Part shown: positions 1 through 8,224 of the stretch, piece by piece
How the letters are laid out: each line of letters opens with the position of its first letter
Numbering within the stretch: position 1 is the stretch's first letter
NCBI GenBank assembly: GCA_017302015.1
Contig: JAFLEE010000008.1
Location: 1 to 64,000, forward strand
DNA: 64,000 nucleotides
Direction: 5' to 3'
Origin: Spirochaetota bacterium
Lineage (GTDB): Bacteria > Spirochaetota > UBA12135 > COTS27 > JAFLEE01
Made by a program: the position numbers and the translations under genes
The notes under the pieces: generated by a model
Database searches by the model: none
Told to the model about the DNA's origin: nothing
The model's input: the letters and a program-made list of their open reading frames with translations, nothing else

Positions 1-130
1 ACGCAGGGAGGGGTTCCGACCACCCTCGATTTCTGGCTCTTTTGCCTCGGAATCGGTGGCTTTTTTGGATCGGAACGGGTGGCTTTTTTAAATCGGAATC
101 GCTGGCTCTTTTAGATCGGTGCGGCTATCA
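1..130. mobile_element. end of an IS21-like insertion sequence (rest lies left of the window)
   Basis: About four imperfect copies of a 23-24 bp unit built on TCGGAATCGGTGGCTTTTTT lie between positions 28 and 117. Multiple direct repeats just inside the end are typical of IS21-family elements, where they serve as transposase-binding sites. Read on the minus strand the stretch begins with TG near position 130, exactly where helicase homology in the neighbouring gene stops. The repeat sequence differs from the IS21 element at 5270-7859, so this is a second, different element. The exact tip and the target duplication cannot be confirmed because the other end is outside the window. Confidence 0.6.
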
Positions 131-1062
131 GAGCCGGACAGAAACTCAAGAATCCCTAATAATTTTCCTTTGTGCTCGCCGGGGTCCGCGTGATCGCCAG
201 CGCTCACAAATGCCGGAAACGGGGTTGCGGAAAGAAGAAGCGTCTTTACCCTTGGCTTAAGGAGACCTCTTGGGATAGGTTGGAGCAATTCACCGTGCTT
301 CATTCCAAGAAGTTCTCGGTAATTTTGGAACTCATCAAGGATCACCAGGCAGGGATCAAGGCTTTCGACAATGCACCTCGCCATGCCCTCGCGCATACGA
401 GAAACGCATCTGGCGAGATTCTGTTCATTATCCTTTTTAGCGAAGCCGTGCCGGCTCCATCTTTTTCTCATCCATTTAATATCGAGTCTCCATTCCTTGA
501 AGATACGTGCGGCCACCATTCGTTTCGGTAGGAAAAGACTTTTCTTCCGAAGGCCAATCAATGTCTCTTCGAGCTTTATAGCAAAGTTCTTTTTTGACGC
601 CGGCTTGTAAAAAACCTCAATTAGTTTCCTCTTTAAGATGCGCTTCTCTTTATACAAAATGGCGGCCATATAAGCCCGTTCATCGATATTCCCTCGGCCC
701 AAGCCGATATCCAAGGAGGTCCCGGGTGTCAGGCAAATCAGCGGAGGCAATTTTCGGCTTTTGATTTTGGACCAAAATAAGCAAATTCGGTCTACTTTTT
801 TTTTAAGATCACCGTCGTCGAGGCCCAGTTTGGTGCGGTTCTGTGCACAGATATCCAAACTTGAGGCTACATAAATGACGGGCTTCCCTTGTTCTTTTTC
901 AAGTTTCTTTATTCGTTTGATCACCTCCCTGGCTACCGTGGTTTTACCCAACCCCACTTCATCCGCCACGAGAAATCGATTCACGAACTTTCTGCGTGAA
1001 ATTAACTTTTTAGTGGCCCAAATGGCGGTGGACTCTTGAAATGGAGTGGGTTTTTGTGCCAT
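88..1062 (-). pseudogene. SF2 helicase, N-terminal half, truncated by an insertion sequence
   Basis: The 324-codon frame has the first RecA domain of a large superfamily 2 helicase. It shows Walker A in VADEVGLGKTTVA (about residues 32-44), a DEFQ box in the ILDEFQ segment (about 240) and motif III LLLSATPF (about 275). The second RecA domain with motifs V and VI is missing. Homology ends near position 130, and the last residues, including LKEPAIPI, are read from an IS21-like end before a TAA at 88-90. The gene starts 10 bp after the phospholipase-D-like gene and is the third gene of that operon. Without the second domain it should not work as a translocase, so the module is probably inactive unless the remainder lies beyond the insertion. 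Confidence 0.8.
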
Positions 1063-1072
1063 GGGGAAGAAC

Positions 1073-2872
1073 CTATTGGGCCATGGGCGTTTTAATATTT
1101 AATGACTTCTTGATTTCTGCCCATAGTTTCTCCAAGCCCCTGCTGCCTTCACGACCCTCGCGCACGGCTTCTTCGATCACTTTCTGAACCGCAAGAACCC
1201 GCTCGCCATCCGAATAGTCCGCCAAAAGCATGGCTTCAAGGTAATCCTCAAGGCGCACCTGAGTGACTCTATTGGATTTGTGCCCAACTTTCATCTCACG
1301 TGGCGCTTGGTTGTAGATAGAATTAATTTTAACGCCTAAGACTTCTGAAAGCACAGAAGCCATATCACTCTCTTTGAGCAATTCTTCGACGCATTCATCG
1401 TAAACGGACCGACCACGCCCCACCACATTCACCAGGTTGGAAAACTCCAATGCGTTCGAGCCCATGTGAAGGCGAACGATCAGGAAAACCCCGGGTCTCA
1501 TTGAAGTTAATGCAATTCTTTTGCCTTTCAACATGCTCTGAAGGTCCAGATTCTCCGCATCGCCCAATAGTTTTGCCGTTAGTTTTAAACCTTTCGGCAA
1601 CGAAAACATTTCACCACTCCAAACCAAACCCCAAGAGGGGCCTTGCCGTTTGCATTGAAACTCGCCTCGGGAAATCGCTCTTTGTATGGACTCGAGCGCT
1701 TCTTCTATTTCGCTGGTTTTTTCGCCCGTCTCGAATTTCTCCAGATTTGGCTCACTCAACCAATTCTGAATCTTTGTTTTATCGCCTCCCTCGAACATGA
1801 ATTTCTTTTCAAAAGAAAGACATTCATCTTTGTTCGAGGTCATTTTCAGCATGACCTCTTCATTCCTGGCGTCTTCCCCCATGGCCGGATTCGTGAAATT
1901 GGCCGAGCCCAGGTATATCTCACTACCCCGTGAGTTCTTCAATTTGCAGAGATATACTTTGGCGTGGAGATCATACCCCCCTGCATCAAAGACGAAAAGT
2001 TTCTTCCCGTTTTTCAAAAATTTACCCTTCGGAATCTCGTGTAAATCCTTTTCGCTCGTGATCAGCACATCGTCTGTCTTCAAGCGACTCACTTGTTTTT
2101 TCTTCAGAAACGGACTAATGACAATGGATCGTTCATGACGATCGAGGGGCACCCTGAATTTCGAAACATCTCGGGGACCCCACAATAGTTCGGCCTTTTG
2201 AATTCCCCGGGGCAACTCAAAATAGACTTTCCCGGCCTCTTCGATCGCCTGGCCCAATATTTTAAACTGGGCCTTCGTCATCGTGACTCCCGGCTTTTTT
2301 GCCGCCAGGTACTGCAAGAAGCTTTTGAGCCCCTCCACTTTCACCCCGTGTTTCGCTCTTTCAAATCCATGAAGGGTGCTTTGGATATCCCATTGTTTTC
2401 CCGATGTCAGGTTCTTACTGGCGACGATCAATCGCCACACCGGCCGGCGAATCTTTTCAGAATCTTCATATTTCAAGAACCAGCATTTCGGGTGGAACGA
2501 ACCGTGGTGTTCGGGCTCAGGTCGACCCACCAGACTCGTGGCACTCAATTCCACGAGGCGTTTGCGGGCACCCTCCCTGAACTCATCGAAAGCCTTTGGC
2601 ACTTTGATGCGCGCATTTTGCAAAAAAACCACGCTATGGGTTGAAAATCCCTGGATGGCCCCCATGACCCGCGGCAAGTTTACGGAACTGTTCCCTTCTT
2701 GATTCGGCTTAAACCAATCCCCCAGTTCGGCGCCGTCCCAGGTATTGAAGGCCAATTGGATGAGCGTTTCAAGATCCAAGGAAAAGGTCGTTCCAACCGC
2801 ATACCGCATCTTCATGCTCTTCGGCGGGCGGAACAGGTTTAAAAATGGCTCCTTGTCTTCGATGCCAATCAT
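1073..2872 (-). CDS. phospholipase-D-fold protein, putative defence nuclease
   Basis: The product is 599 residues from the ATG at 2872. That start overlaps the stop of the upstream DUF6361-like gene as ATGA, which is why I prefer it to the longer frame starting at 2926. Two HKD-like half-sites are visible. The first is HPKCWFLKY followed by ASKNLTSG. The second is canonical: LHAKVYLCKL followed by LGSANFTNPA. Paired HKD motifs build one PLD-type active site that cleaves phosphodiesters; many defence proteins with this fold (for example DrmC of DISARM) act on nucleic acid rather than lipid. The last roughly 200 residues have no recognised domain. There is no signal peptide, so a cytoplasmic role is likely. 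The substrate is inferred only from context. Confidence 0.75.
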   Translation of the reverse strand: MIGIEDKEPFLNLFRPPKSMKMRYAVGTTFSLDLETLIQLAFNTWDGAELGDWFKPNQEGNSSVNLPRVMGAIQGFSTHSVVFLQNARIKVPKAFDEFREGARKRLVELSATSLVGRPEPEHHGSFHPKCWFLKYEDSEKIRRPVWRLIVASKNLTSGKQWDIQSTLHGFERAKHGVKVEGLKSFLQYLAAKKPGVTMTKAQFKILGQAIEEAGKVYFELPRGIQKAELLWGPRDVSKFRVPLDRHERSIVISPFLKKKQVSRLKTDDVLITSEKDLHEIPKGKFLKNGKKLFVFDAGGYDLHAKVYLCKLKNSRGSEIYLGSANFTNPAMGEDARNEEVMLKMTSNKDECLSFEKKFMFEGGDKTKIQNWLSEPNLEKFETGEKTSEIEEALESIQRAISRGEFQCKRQGPSWGLVWSGEMFSLPKGLKLTAKLLGDAENLDLQSMLKGKRIALTSMRPGVFLIVRLHMGSNALEFSNLVNVVGRGRSVYDECVEELLKESDMASVLSEVLGVKINSIYNQAPREMKVGHKSNRVTQVRLEDYLEAMLLADYSDGERVLAVQKVIEEAVREGREGSRGLEKLWAEIKKSLNIKTPMAQ

Positions 2873-4134
2873 GAACGCCCCGTCCGTTTCAACAAATCCA
2901 ATACGTTCCGCTTTCCTTGATCCCAACGAAAATCGAAATAGTAATCAGATTGTTCAGCGTCCCCAGGCTTTTTTATCCCCGCAGGCAGCAAGATGTCATG
3001 GTTGCCAAACCGAGAATTATTCCTTCGTTGGTTTCTTTCTCGGTCAACCATTAAGTTTTCCATCTCAATATACGTTGCCTCTGAATTTCGTCTCCGCATA
3101 CACTCAAGGCAATCACCCATGAAACCCAGGAGGGACCGACCTTCGTTGCTCACCATGAGGCTGCCCAATTCCGGGTATGGCTTGCACGCCATGATGAATG
3201 ACTGGGGCTCCCAACTTAAAAGGCTCCCGACCCGTTGTCTCCACTCGCCCCATCGCTTTCGATGTACTTTGACCGCTTGAGACCATTCAGTATTCTTAGA
3301 ACGATCCTTATCCCCCCAGTAGTTGGCAAGTACCCATCGATAGAGTAGGTCGATCCCCTTCGCCACACGGGAATATTTCCGAGACTCATTCAGCAGTTCT
3401 TTAAGTTTCAGTGGCAATTTCGCCTTTTTTATCGTTTCGAATGGGCTTTCCATTTTTTCAATTTCATTTGGGTTCATTTTTAACAGGGGCACATAGAGGG
3501 AGTCGGGGAAATCCCTTTCAATTCGACATCTGAAGAACTCGGCCTCTGCACGGGTTAAGGCAAAGCCCAATTTGTTTTTCCATTTCAGTTTCTCCAAATC
3601 GGAAAACAGGGGCGCAACCAATTCCCCGAAATCTTCGTCCCACTCTACCTCGGCGGGAAGCGACCCAACGTCGTCAACTTCTCTTTGCACCGCCCGGGGC
3701 TCGCACTGCTCAAGCATCGACGTGCGATCCATATACGATTGTCCGCCGAAGAGGCCGAAGGTCCTGATGGCAGACCAATAGGTCATGGAGGGCTTGTATT
3801 TCAAGTCCAACCCCAGGTTCCGTCCGATGACCCCCCCTTTCTCACCCCCATTTACCAAAGATTCGATGAGGTCGGCTTCTGCAATCCGGAGCCGACCCTG
3901 AGGGTTCGCTTTACGGTTCGCCCGCATTGCGAAAAACACGGCGGGAACAAAAACAACATAGCGGAATCGGGTATGCAAGGTCGATGTGCCGGGGAAAAGA
4001 ATGTTCGAAATGGCTTCGAGGGGCAACCCCAACCCAAGGACATCAAAGGTCGAATTGGCCTTCAGGTCAGCGATGACCCGACGGGCGTCCTGAACGTCGG
4101 ATTCACTCGTCAAGGTCCAGGAAATTAAACTCAT
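2869..4134 (-). CDS. DUF6361 family protein, defence-associated
   Basis: The 421-residue protein starts MSLISWTLTSES and has the stretch LFPGTSTLHTRFRYVVFVPA near residue 50, which I recognise as the hallmark of the DUF6361 family. Its biochemical function is unknown. It is the first gene of a translationally coupled operon: its TGA overlaps the ATG of the PLD-like gene, and the helicase follows. The combination of DUF6361, PLD fold and helicase beside a DISARM-like methylase operon points to a defence role. Upstream, instead of a promoter region shared with the divergent operon, there is an IS256 remnant. No catalytic motif is apparent by eye. Confidence 0.7.
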   Translation of the reverse strand: MSLISWTLTSESDVQDARRVIADLKANSTFDVLGLGLPLEAISNILFPGTSTLHTRFRYVVFVPAVFFAMRANRKANPQGRLRIAEADLIESLVNGGEKGGVIGRNLGLDLKYKPSMTYWSAIRTFGLFGGQSYMDRTSMLEQCEPRAVQREVDDVGSLPAEVEWDEDFGELVAPLFSDLEKLKWKNKLGFALTRAEAEFFRCRIERDFPDSLYVPLLKMNPNEIEKMESPFETIKKAKLPLKLKELLNESRKYSRVAKGIDLLYRWVLANYWGDKDRSKNTEWSQAVKVHRKRWGEWRQRVGSLLSWEPQSFIMACKPYPELGSLMVSNEGRSLLGFMGDCLECMRRRNSEATYIEMENLMVDRERNQRRNNSRFGNHDILLPAGIKKPGDAEQSDYYFDFRWDQGKRNVLDLLKRTGRS

Positions 4135-4199
4135 GATTTCACCTGATTTCCGATTGAAGGAATGGCCCGGGGTAGCGTTCGTTTATCATGTTCGGTGAC

Positions 4200-5269
4200 C
4201 TTTTAGGCAAATCAAGACAACCGTCCCACGACAGTTACCCTAAACCTCTCAGGGGTAGGACCGTGCATTTTGAACCACGAAGGAACTATACCCCGAGGCC
4301 ACTCAATTTTCAAATCGATTTTTCATTTTTCACGATCGGGTATTTGTCCCACTATCGTTCGCGTAGATCGCCCAGGCGTTTCTAGGCCAAGTCCTTATTG
4401 GCTGCGCGAGAAACTTGTTTCAAATCCCGGACGAAGGCCTGGTAGTCCTTTCAGGCAACGTATTTGAGCGAGTTTCTAACCTGGTGAACGATGTAGAGTT
4501 GAACCTCGGTTTCTCAAAAGTCACCTCAATTGCCTCTGTGAACCCCTTGAGGCCGTCGATGGAAGCGATGAGGATGTCCTTGACTCTCCTGTTTCTAAGG
4601 TCGGTGAGTTTTTGGAACCAGAACTTTGTCCCCCCTCTATCGTTCAAATATACCCCGAGAACGTCCTATTTCCCCTCAATGTCCAGCCCGAGGATGCTGT
4701 AGACGCATTTTTGGCGCACATAGCCCTCCTCGCGAATCTTGATGAAGAACGCATCCTACCAAACGAAGGTATAGACGGCGTCGAGTTGTCTGCCCTGCCA
4801 CTCACGGATAACCGGAATCATTTTATCGGTGATGGCTCAAAAAGAATTCAACCCCATACATTTCCTGCATGTGGTCCTGGATCTGCGAGTAACTGAGGCC
4901 GATGCTGAAGAGACCCAGGATATTATCGTCGAGCGTCTCATTGAGGACATTTCGCCTCTTGCGAACCAGGATCGGCTGAAAAGTCCCATTTCGACCCCTC
5001 GGGGTCGCGATTTCGACCTGTCCTTGGCCGGTTTTGACCATCTTTTTGCCGCACCCGTTACGTCAGTTCCGGATTTCTTCCAGGCTTTGGTGATGGGCTT
5101 CGATTTCGCCTTCAATCGAGGCTTCGAGAATACGCTTGAGAAGCGGGGTGGTGACACCGTCCTTCCCTGTAAACGGCTTCCCTTTTTTCAATTCCTCGAT
5201 TGCGTTCTTCTCGAAAGCCACGAAATGCAGCGGTTCCTTGTCAGATTTAGTCATAGTCTGATCCATTTC
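4200..5269 (-). pseudogene. decayed IS256-family transposase
   Basis: Fragments in several minus-strand frames match an IS256 (mutator-type) transposase in the right order. The N-terminus MDQTMTKSDKEPLHFVAF starts at 5269. LLKRILEASIEGEIEAH is near 5100. The family signature VKDILIASIDGLKGFTEAI is near 4550-4600. Degenerate C-terminal sequence (WDKYPIV) lies near 4330. Frameshifts and in-frame stops separate these pieces and the last conserved segment is not recognisable, so the gene is dead. Its start ATG and its ribosome-binding site are now 2.6 kb apart because an IS21 element inserted between them. The left terminal inverted repeat was not identified. Confidence 0.8.
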
Positions 5270-5320
5270 TGCCAAGGCTCACCCATATTCCCCACCCCGA
5301 GGCCGCTCATATTCCCCATC
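5266..5320. repeat. IS21 left end: target duplication, terminal repeat, one subterminal copy
   Basis: TTTC (5266-5269) is the target duplication. The terminal inverted repeat runs 5270-5295 and ends CATATTCCCCAC. A second CATATTCCCCA copy lies at about 5308-5318. In IS21 elements such repeats bind the IstA transposase. Confidence 0.85.
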
Positions 5321-5363
5321 CACTCTGCCTGATCTCTCGGGGGATGGCTGACTGGGTCTGGGT

Positions 5364-6107
5364 TCAGGTCGTTTTTCCCTCCTGGCGCCATGATCGCGCT
5401 TTCTTGGCCACAATTTTGTAAGCCCCTGAAACGAGTCGGTCCAGCAAGGCCCCGCCCATCACTGGGTCGGGGAACATGCCGAGCCAATCCTCGGTCGGGC
5501 GATTGCTTGTGAGGATGACGGAGCGAAGCCCAAGGCGGTCGTCCACGAGGCCGTAAAGGAGTTCGGCCTCCTCGGTGGTCATGCGACGAAATGCAAAGTC
5601 ATCCAGGATGAGAAGATCGGCACGTTGCGCCCGAATCATGAGGCGGTCACGGCGGATCGGCGCATTTTGGTTGAGCAGGTCCTTGAAAAGTGCAGAGGTC
5701 TTTCGGAACAAGACGTGCTTCCTGCGCCGGCAAGCCTCGTGCCCCAGCGCCTTGGCCAAGTGGGTTTTGCCGATCCCTGGAGGCCCGCAGAGTACCACGT
5801 TCTTGCCTTCACCGATGAAAGCGCAGGTTCGGAGGTCGGCAAACATCGGCCGCGAGAAGGCCTGAGCATTGAACGTCCAATCGAACGATTCGAAGGTGCG
5901 CTCGCTTCCCATCCCGCTCATCATGAGGCACTTGTGCACCTGGCCTTCGTCCCGCTTGCTCCTTTCATCTTGCACCAGGAGCGCGAGAAACTCCAGGTAA
6001 CCGAGTTTCTGCGACTGCGCCTCTTTGGCGCGTAGCGGCGCGTTCTCGAGTATGCCAGGCAGTTTCAAACTGCGTAGCGTTGTTGCCATCTCTGTCGTCA
6101 GGTCCAT
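5364..6107 (-). CDS. istB: IS21 IstB, AAA+ ATPase helper of transposition
   Basis: The protein is 247 residues from the ATG at 6107, which has a strong AAGGAGG about 6 bp upstream. It contains a Walker A motif (CGPPGIGKTHLAKAL, about residues 105-120), a Walker B motif (LLILDDFAF) and the segment LTSNRPTEDW, all typical of IstB. The family forms ATP-dependent oligomers on target DNA, related to DnaC, and recruits and activates the IstA transposase. It follows istA by 16 bp. The frame extends upstream to 6320, but that part overlaps istA and lacks IstB homology. Nothing suggests that istB itself is damaged. Confidence 0.92.
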   Translation of the reverse strand: MDLTTEMATTLRSLKLPGILENAPLRAKEAQSQKLGYLEFLALLVQDERSKRDEGQVHKCLMMSGMGSERTFESFDWTFNAQAFSRPMFADLRTCAFIGEGKNVVLCGPPGIGKTHLAKALGHEACRRRKHVLFRKTSALFKDLLNQNAPIRRDRLMIRAQRADLLILDDFAFRRMTTEEAELLYGLVDDRLGLRSVILTSNRPTEDWLGMFPDPVMGGALLDRLVSGAYKIVAKKARSWRQEGKTT

Positions 6108-6123
6108 ATCAACCTCCTTGGTT

Positions 6124-7689
6124 TTAGGACGGTTTCCAGAACGAGTCTTCATCGTGCATGAGTTCCCGCTGCGCCTCGGATAGGATTGGTGGGGATATCG
6201 GGTTCTTTGCGCGAGATAGAAATAGATCCTCCACGGACCTCCAGTCGGCCTTGTTGCTTTCGAGGGCCGTTCGAAGAACGTCATGGAATCCAGAGCATCC
6301 CCCGTTCTTGTCCAAAACACGGAGCAGGGCCTGGCCCTTGCGGCAATTCACCCAGGCACTTGGGCGCAGGATCTGCTCCATGATCCGTGCCGCATCCACA
6401 CCGAAACGCCTTGCCTTCTCGAGGAGGAAGGCCGGATACTCTCCCCGTTGGATGGCTTCCTCGTAAGGCGGGAGGTCTCCCGGGAGGAAGTTGTAGCGCT
6501 TCCCGGTGATGGCGTAGATGCGCACGAAACGCCCGAGGTGCGAAATTTTGAGGATTTTCCCGCATTTTCTAAGCCATACCTCCTTCCCGACGAGGGCGGG
6601 GAGCGCATAGAAGCGTCCCTCGAACTGAAAGAACCGGTCTGCGCTCACCGTCGCCTGCTTCCACAAAGGGATCTCGAAGGGGTCTTCTGGAAGCGGCTTG
6701 AGTTGGGGCTTCTCCGTCTCGAAGAGCACACGTGGCGCGACCTGGGTCGTGCCATGCTTGCGTTCGGCGTGCACCTCGCCGAGATACCCGAGCGCCAGGG
6801 CGCTTAAATCTTCCAACGAGGCGTTTGGATGGAGATTGCGCAGCATGCGGAAAAGTTCGCGTGCCACGGGCACCTGGCGCTCCACCTTACCCTTGTCCTG
6901 CGGTGTTCACACGCGGGCCGGGTCGATGAACGTATCGTAATGCTCGGCAAGTTCGCGATAGGCGTGATTGAGTTCGGGATCCCAGAAGTCGGCCTTGAGG
7001 ATGCCGCTTTTCAAGTTGTCGATGACGACCCGGCGCGGCACGCCCCCGAGGTATGAGAAAAGGAGCACGTGGCTCTGCACGAAACTGCTGCTGGTCTGGT
7101 GAAAGGTGAACTGGATGAACATCTTGCGCGAGTAGGAGAGGACCGCCACGAACGCGTAAACGATGTGGCGCTTCCCATCGGGACCGATCATGGCGCCGAC
7201 CTGGCCATAGTCGATCTGCACCTCGTCCCCTGCCGGCATCTCGATGCGGATGCCGGGGCGACTCTTCGGCCCGACCAGTTGCTGCTTGGCAACGAATCTC
7301 TTGAAAGCCGAATAACTGGCCGTCAGTTCGTGACGACGCCTCACGACATCCCAGGCGGTCTTGGGCTTAAGCGGCTCGTGCTCGTGCTGGATGAGATCCC
7401 GAATCTCCTCTAGGTAGGGCTCGTATGCCGACGCGGTCGGCAAGGGCCTCATGTTCCCGAGGGCGATCCGGTCCAGCCCCTCAACAAATCGACCGTCCCC
7501 AACGGGGATCTGATCCAATTCCAGGGCCGCAAATTCGGCCAGATACTTTCGGATGGTCTTTCGGTCGAGTCCCTCGTTCCGGGCGATCTCGGAAAGCCGC
7601 TGTCCATCGCGCCAGCGGCGATAAAGGGCACTCAGTTTTTCAGGGCTCATAAGGTGGTATCCCACGGTTCCTCCGTCCTGCGCGGACAT
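6124..7689 (-). pseudogene. istA: IS21 IstA transposase interrupted by one in-frame TGA
   Basis: The reading frame runs from 7689 to 6124 (about 521 codons) and is broken only by a TGA at 6907-6909. The N-terminal piece (260 residues) has a helix-turn-helix (LSEIARNEGLDRKTIRKYL) and the first two acidic residues of the DDE site, in VQIDYGQVG and VVIDNLKSG. The seven codons after the stop read TPQDKGK and lead into VERQVPVARELF, which contains the expected catalytic glutamate. Both parts are in the same frame, so this is a single nonsense change and not a frameshift. The stop falls between the second Asp and the catalytic Glu, so the truncated product should lack transposase activity. TGA ends many intact genes here, so recoding is unlikely. 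Confidence 0.88.
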
Positions 7690-7734
7690 TGGAACGATAC
7701 CAGTCAGAGGCCCCGAGAGGGGTAAGGCGGGGGT

Positions 7735-7863
7735 GGGGAATATAGGCGGCCCTGGAAGGGCTGCCCTGGGGAATATGGGTGGCCCTGGCCGGTCTAAAAG
7801 TGGGGAATATGAGCGGCCCTAAATGGGCTCAAAGTGGGGAATATCGGTGAGCCTGGACATTTC
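7735..7863. repeat. IS21 right end: four GGGGAATAT repeats, terminal repeat, target duplication
   Basis: GGGGAATAT occurs at 7735, 7768, 7802 and 7836, a regular 33-34 bp spacing, each followed by a variant of GGCGGCCCT. The outermost copy is part of the terminal inverted repeat 7834-7859. TTTC at 7860-7863 is the target duplication. The regular spacing is the usual layout of transposase-binding sites in IS21 elements and not a CRISPR array. Confidence 0.85.
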
Positions 7864-7917
7864 CTACCTCCTTATTGTAGGCAATTGGTGGCTATGACAC
7901 ACTTAGGCTAACGAACC
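7860..7917 (-). other. 5' leader of the split IS256 element, with its ribosome-binding site
   Basis: Read on the minus strand this segment ends AATAAGGAGGTAGGAAA. Joined across the IS21 insertion it gives AAGGAGG, a 6-base spacer and the ATG of the IS256 transposase at 5269. The IS256 outer end should lie near 7915, but no matching inverted repeat could be established at the other side. Confidence 0.65.
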
Positions 7918-8103
7918 CTATTCCAATAGATATGGAGCACGCCTCAAAATTTCAACCTTGACCAATTTATATTCGTATTTCGGGGTAGAATACAAGTCAT
8001 CTGGCCTAATAATATGCGCCTCGAAGACATCAAACCCTCCCGAAGCCTCTTCGGTGTCATTCCTGGCGGTGCCCTGGTAACCATAGTTGCATTGGGCACC
8101 CAT
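7918..8103 (-). CDS. possible 61-residue orphan ORF
   Basis: A short minus-strand frame encodes a protein ending EYKLVKVEILRRAPYLLE. The composition looks protein-like, but there is no recognised domain, and the nearest GGAGG lies about 14 bases before the ATG, which is too far for a good start. It lies between the IS256 remnant and the start of the large helicase gene. It could be the tail of a gene lost when the insertion sequences arrived, or chance. Confidence 0.25.
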   Translation of the reverse strand: MGAQCNYGYQGTARNDTEEASGGFDVFEAHIIRPDDLYSTPKYEYKLVKVEILRRAPYLLE

Positions 8104-8224
8104 CGGAGATTCATCACCCCTCCACCCTCAATTCCCGTTCCCACCCCGTCCTGCATATTCCCAACCTTGGGTAGACACCCTTAGCCCTCAGTTTCCACCA
8201 AAACCTCCACCTAGGTGTCCCGCT

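Larger units (their letters stand above)
5270..7859 (-). mobile_element. complete IS21-family insertion sequence
   Basis: The element is 2,590 bp with 26-bp imperfect terminal inverted repeats (23 of 26 positions match) that begin with TG at 5270 and end with CA at 7859. The flanking bases are TTTC at 5266-5269 and TTTC at 7860-7863, a 4-bp target duplication within the IS21 range. It carries istA and istB in the usual order on the minus strand. GGGGAATAT-type repeats lie inside both ends. Because istA has an in-frame stop, the copy is probably not autonomous. It is inserted between the Shine-Dalgarno sequence and the ATG of the IS256 transposase gene. Confidence 0.92.

Noticed and set aside
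4400-5300. Several plus-strand frames of 90-170 codons
   Set aside because: They are antisense to the IS256 transposase remnant, whose signature segments are on the minus strand.
6907-6909. TGA recoded as an amino acid (alternative genetic code)
   Set aside because: TGA ends several intact genes in the window, including those at 13366 and 20151, and Trp is encoded by TGG throughout.
7735-7845. Regularly spaced GGGGAATAT repeats resembling a short CRISPR array
   Set aside because: They lie inside the IS21 terminal region, vary between copies and have matching copies at the other IS end.
8087-8224. Longer start of the giant helicase
   Set aside because: The extra 46 residues are proline-rich and unlike the family; ATG 8225 begins family-like sequence.
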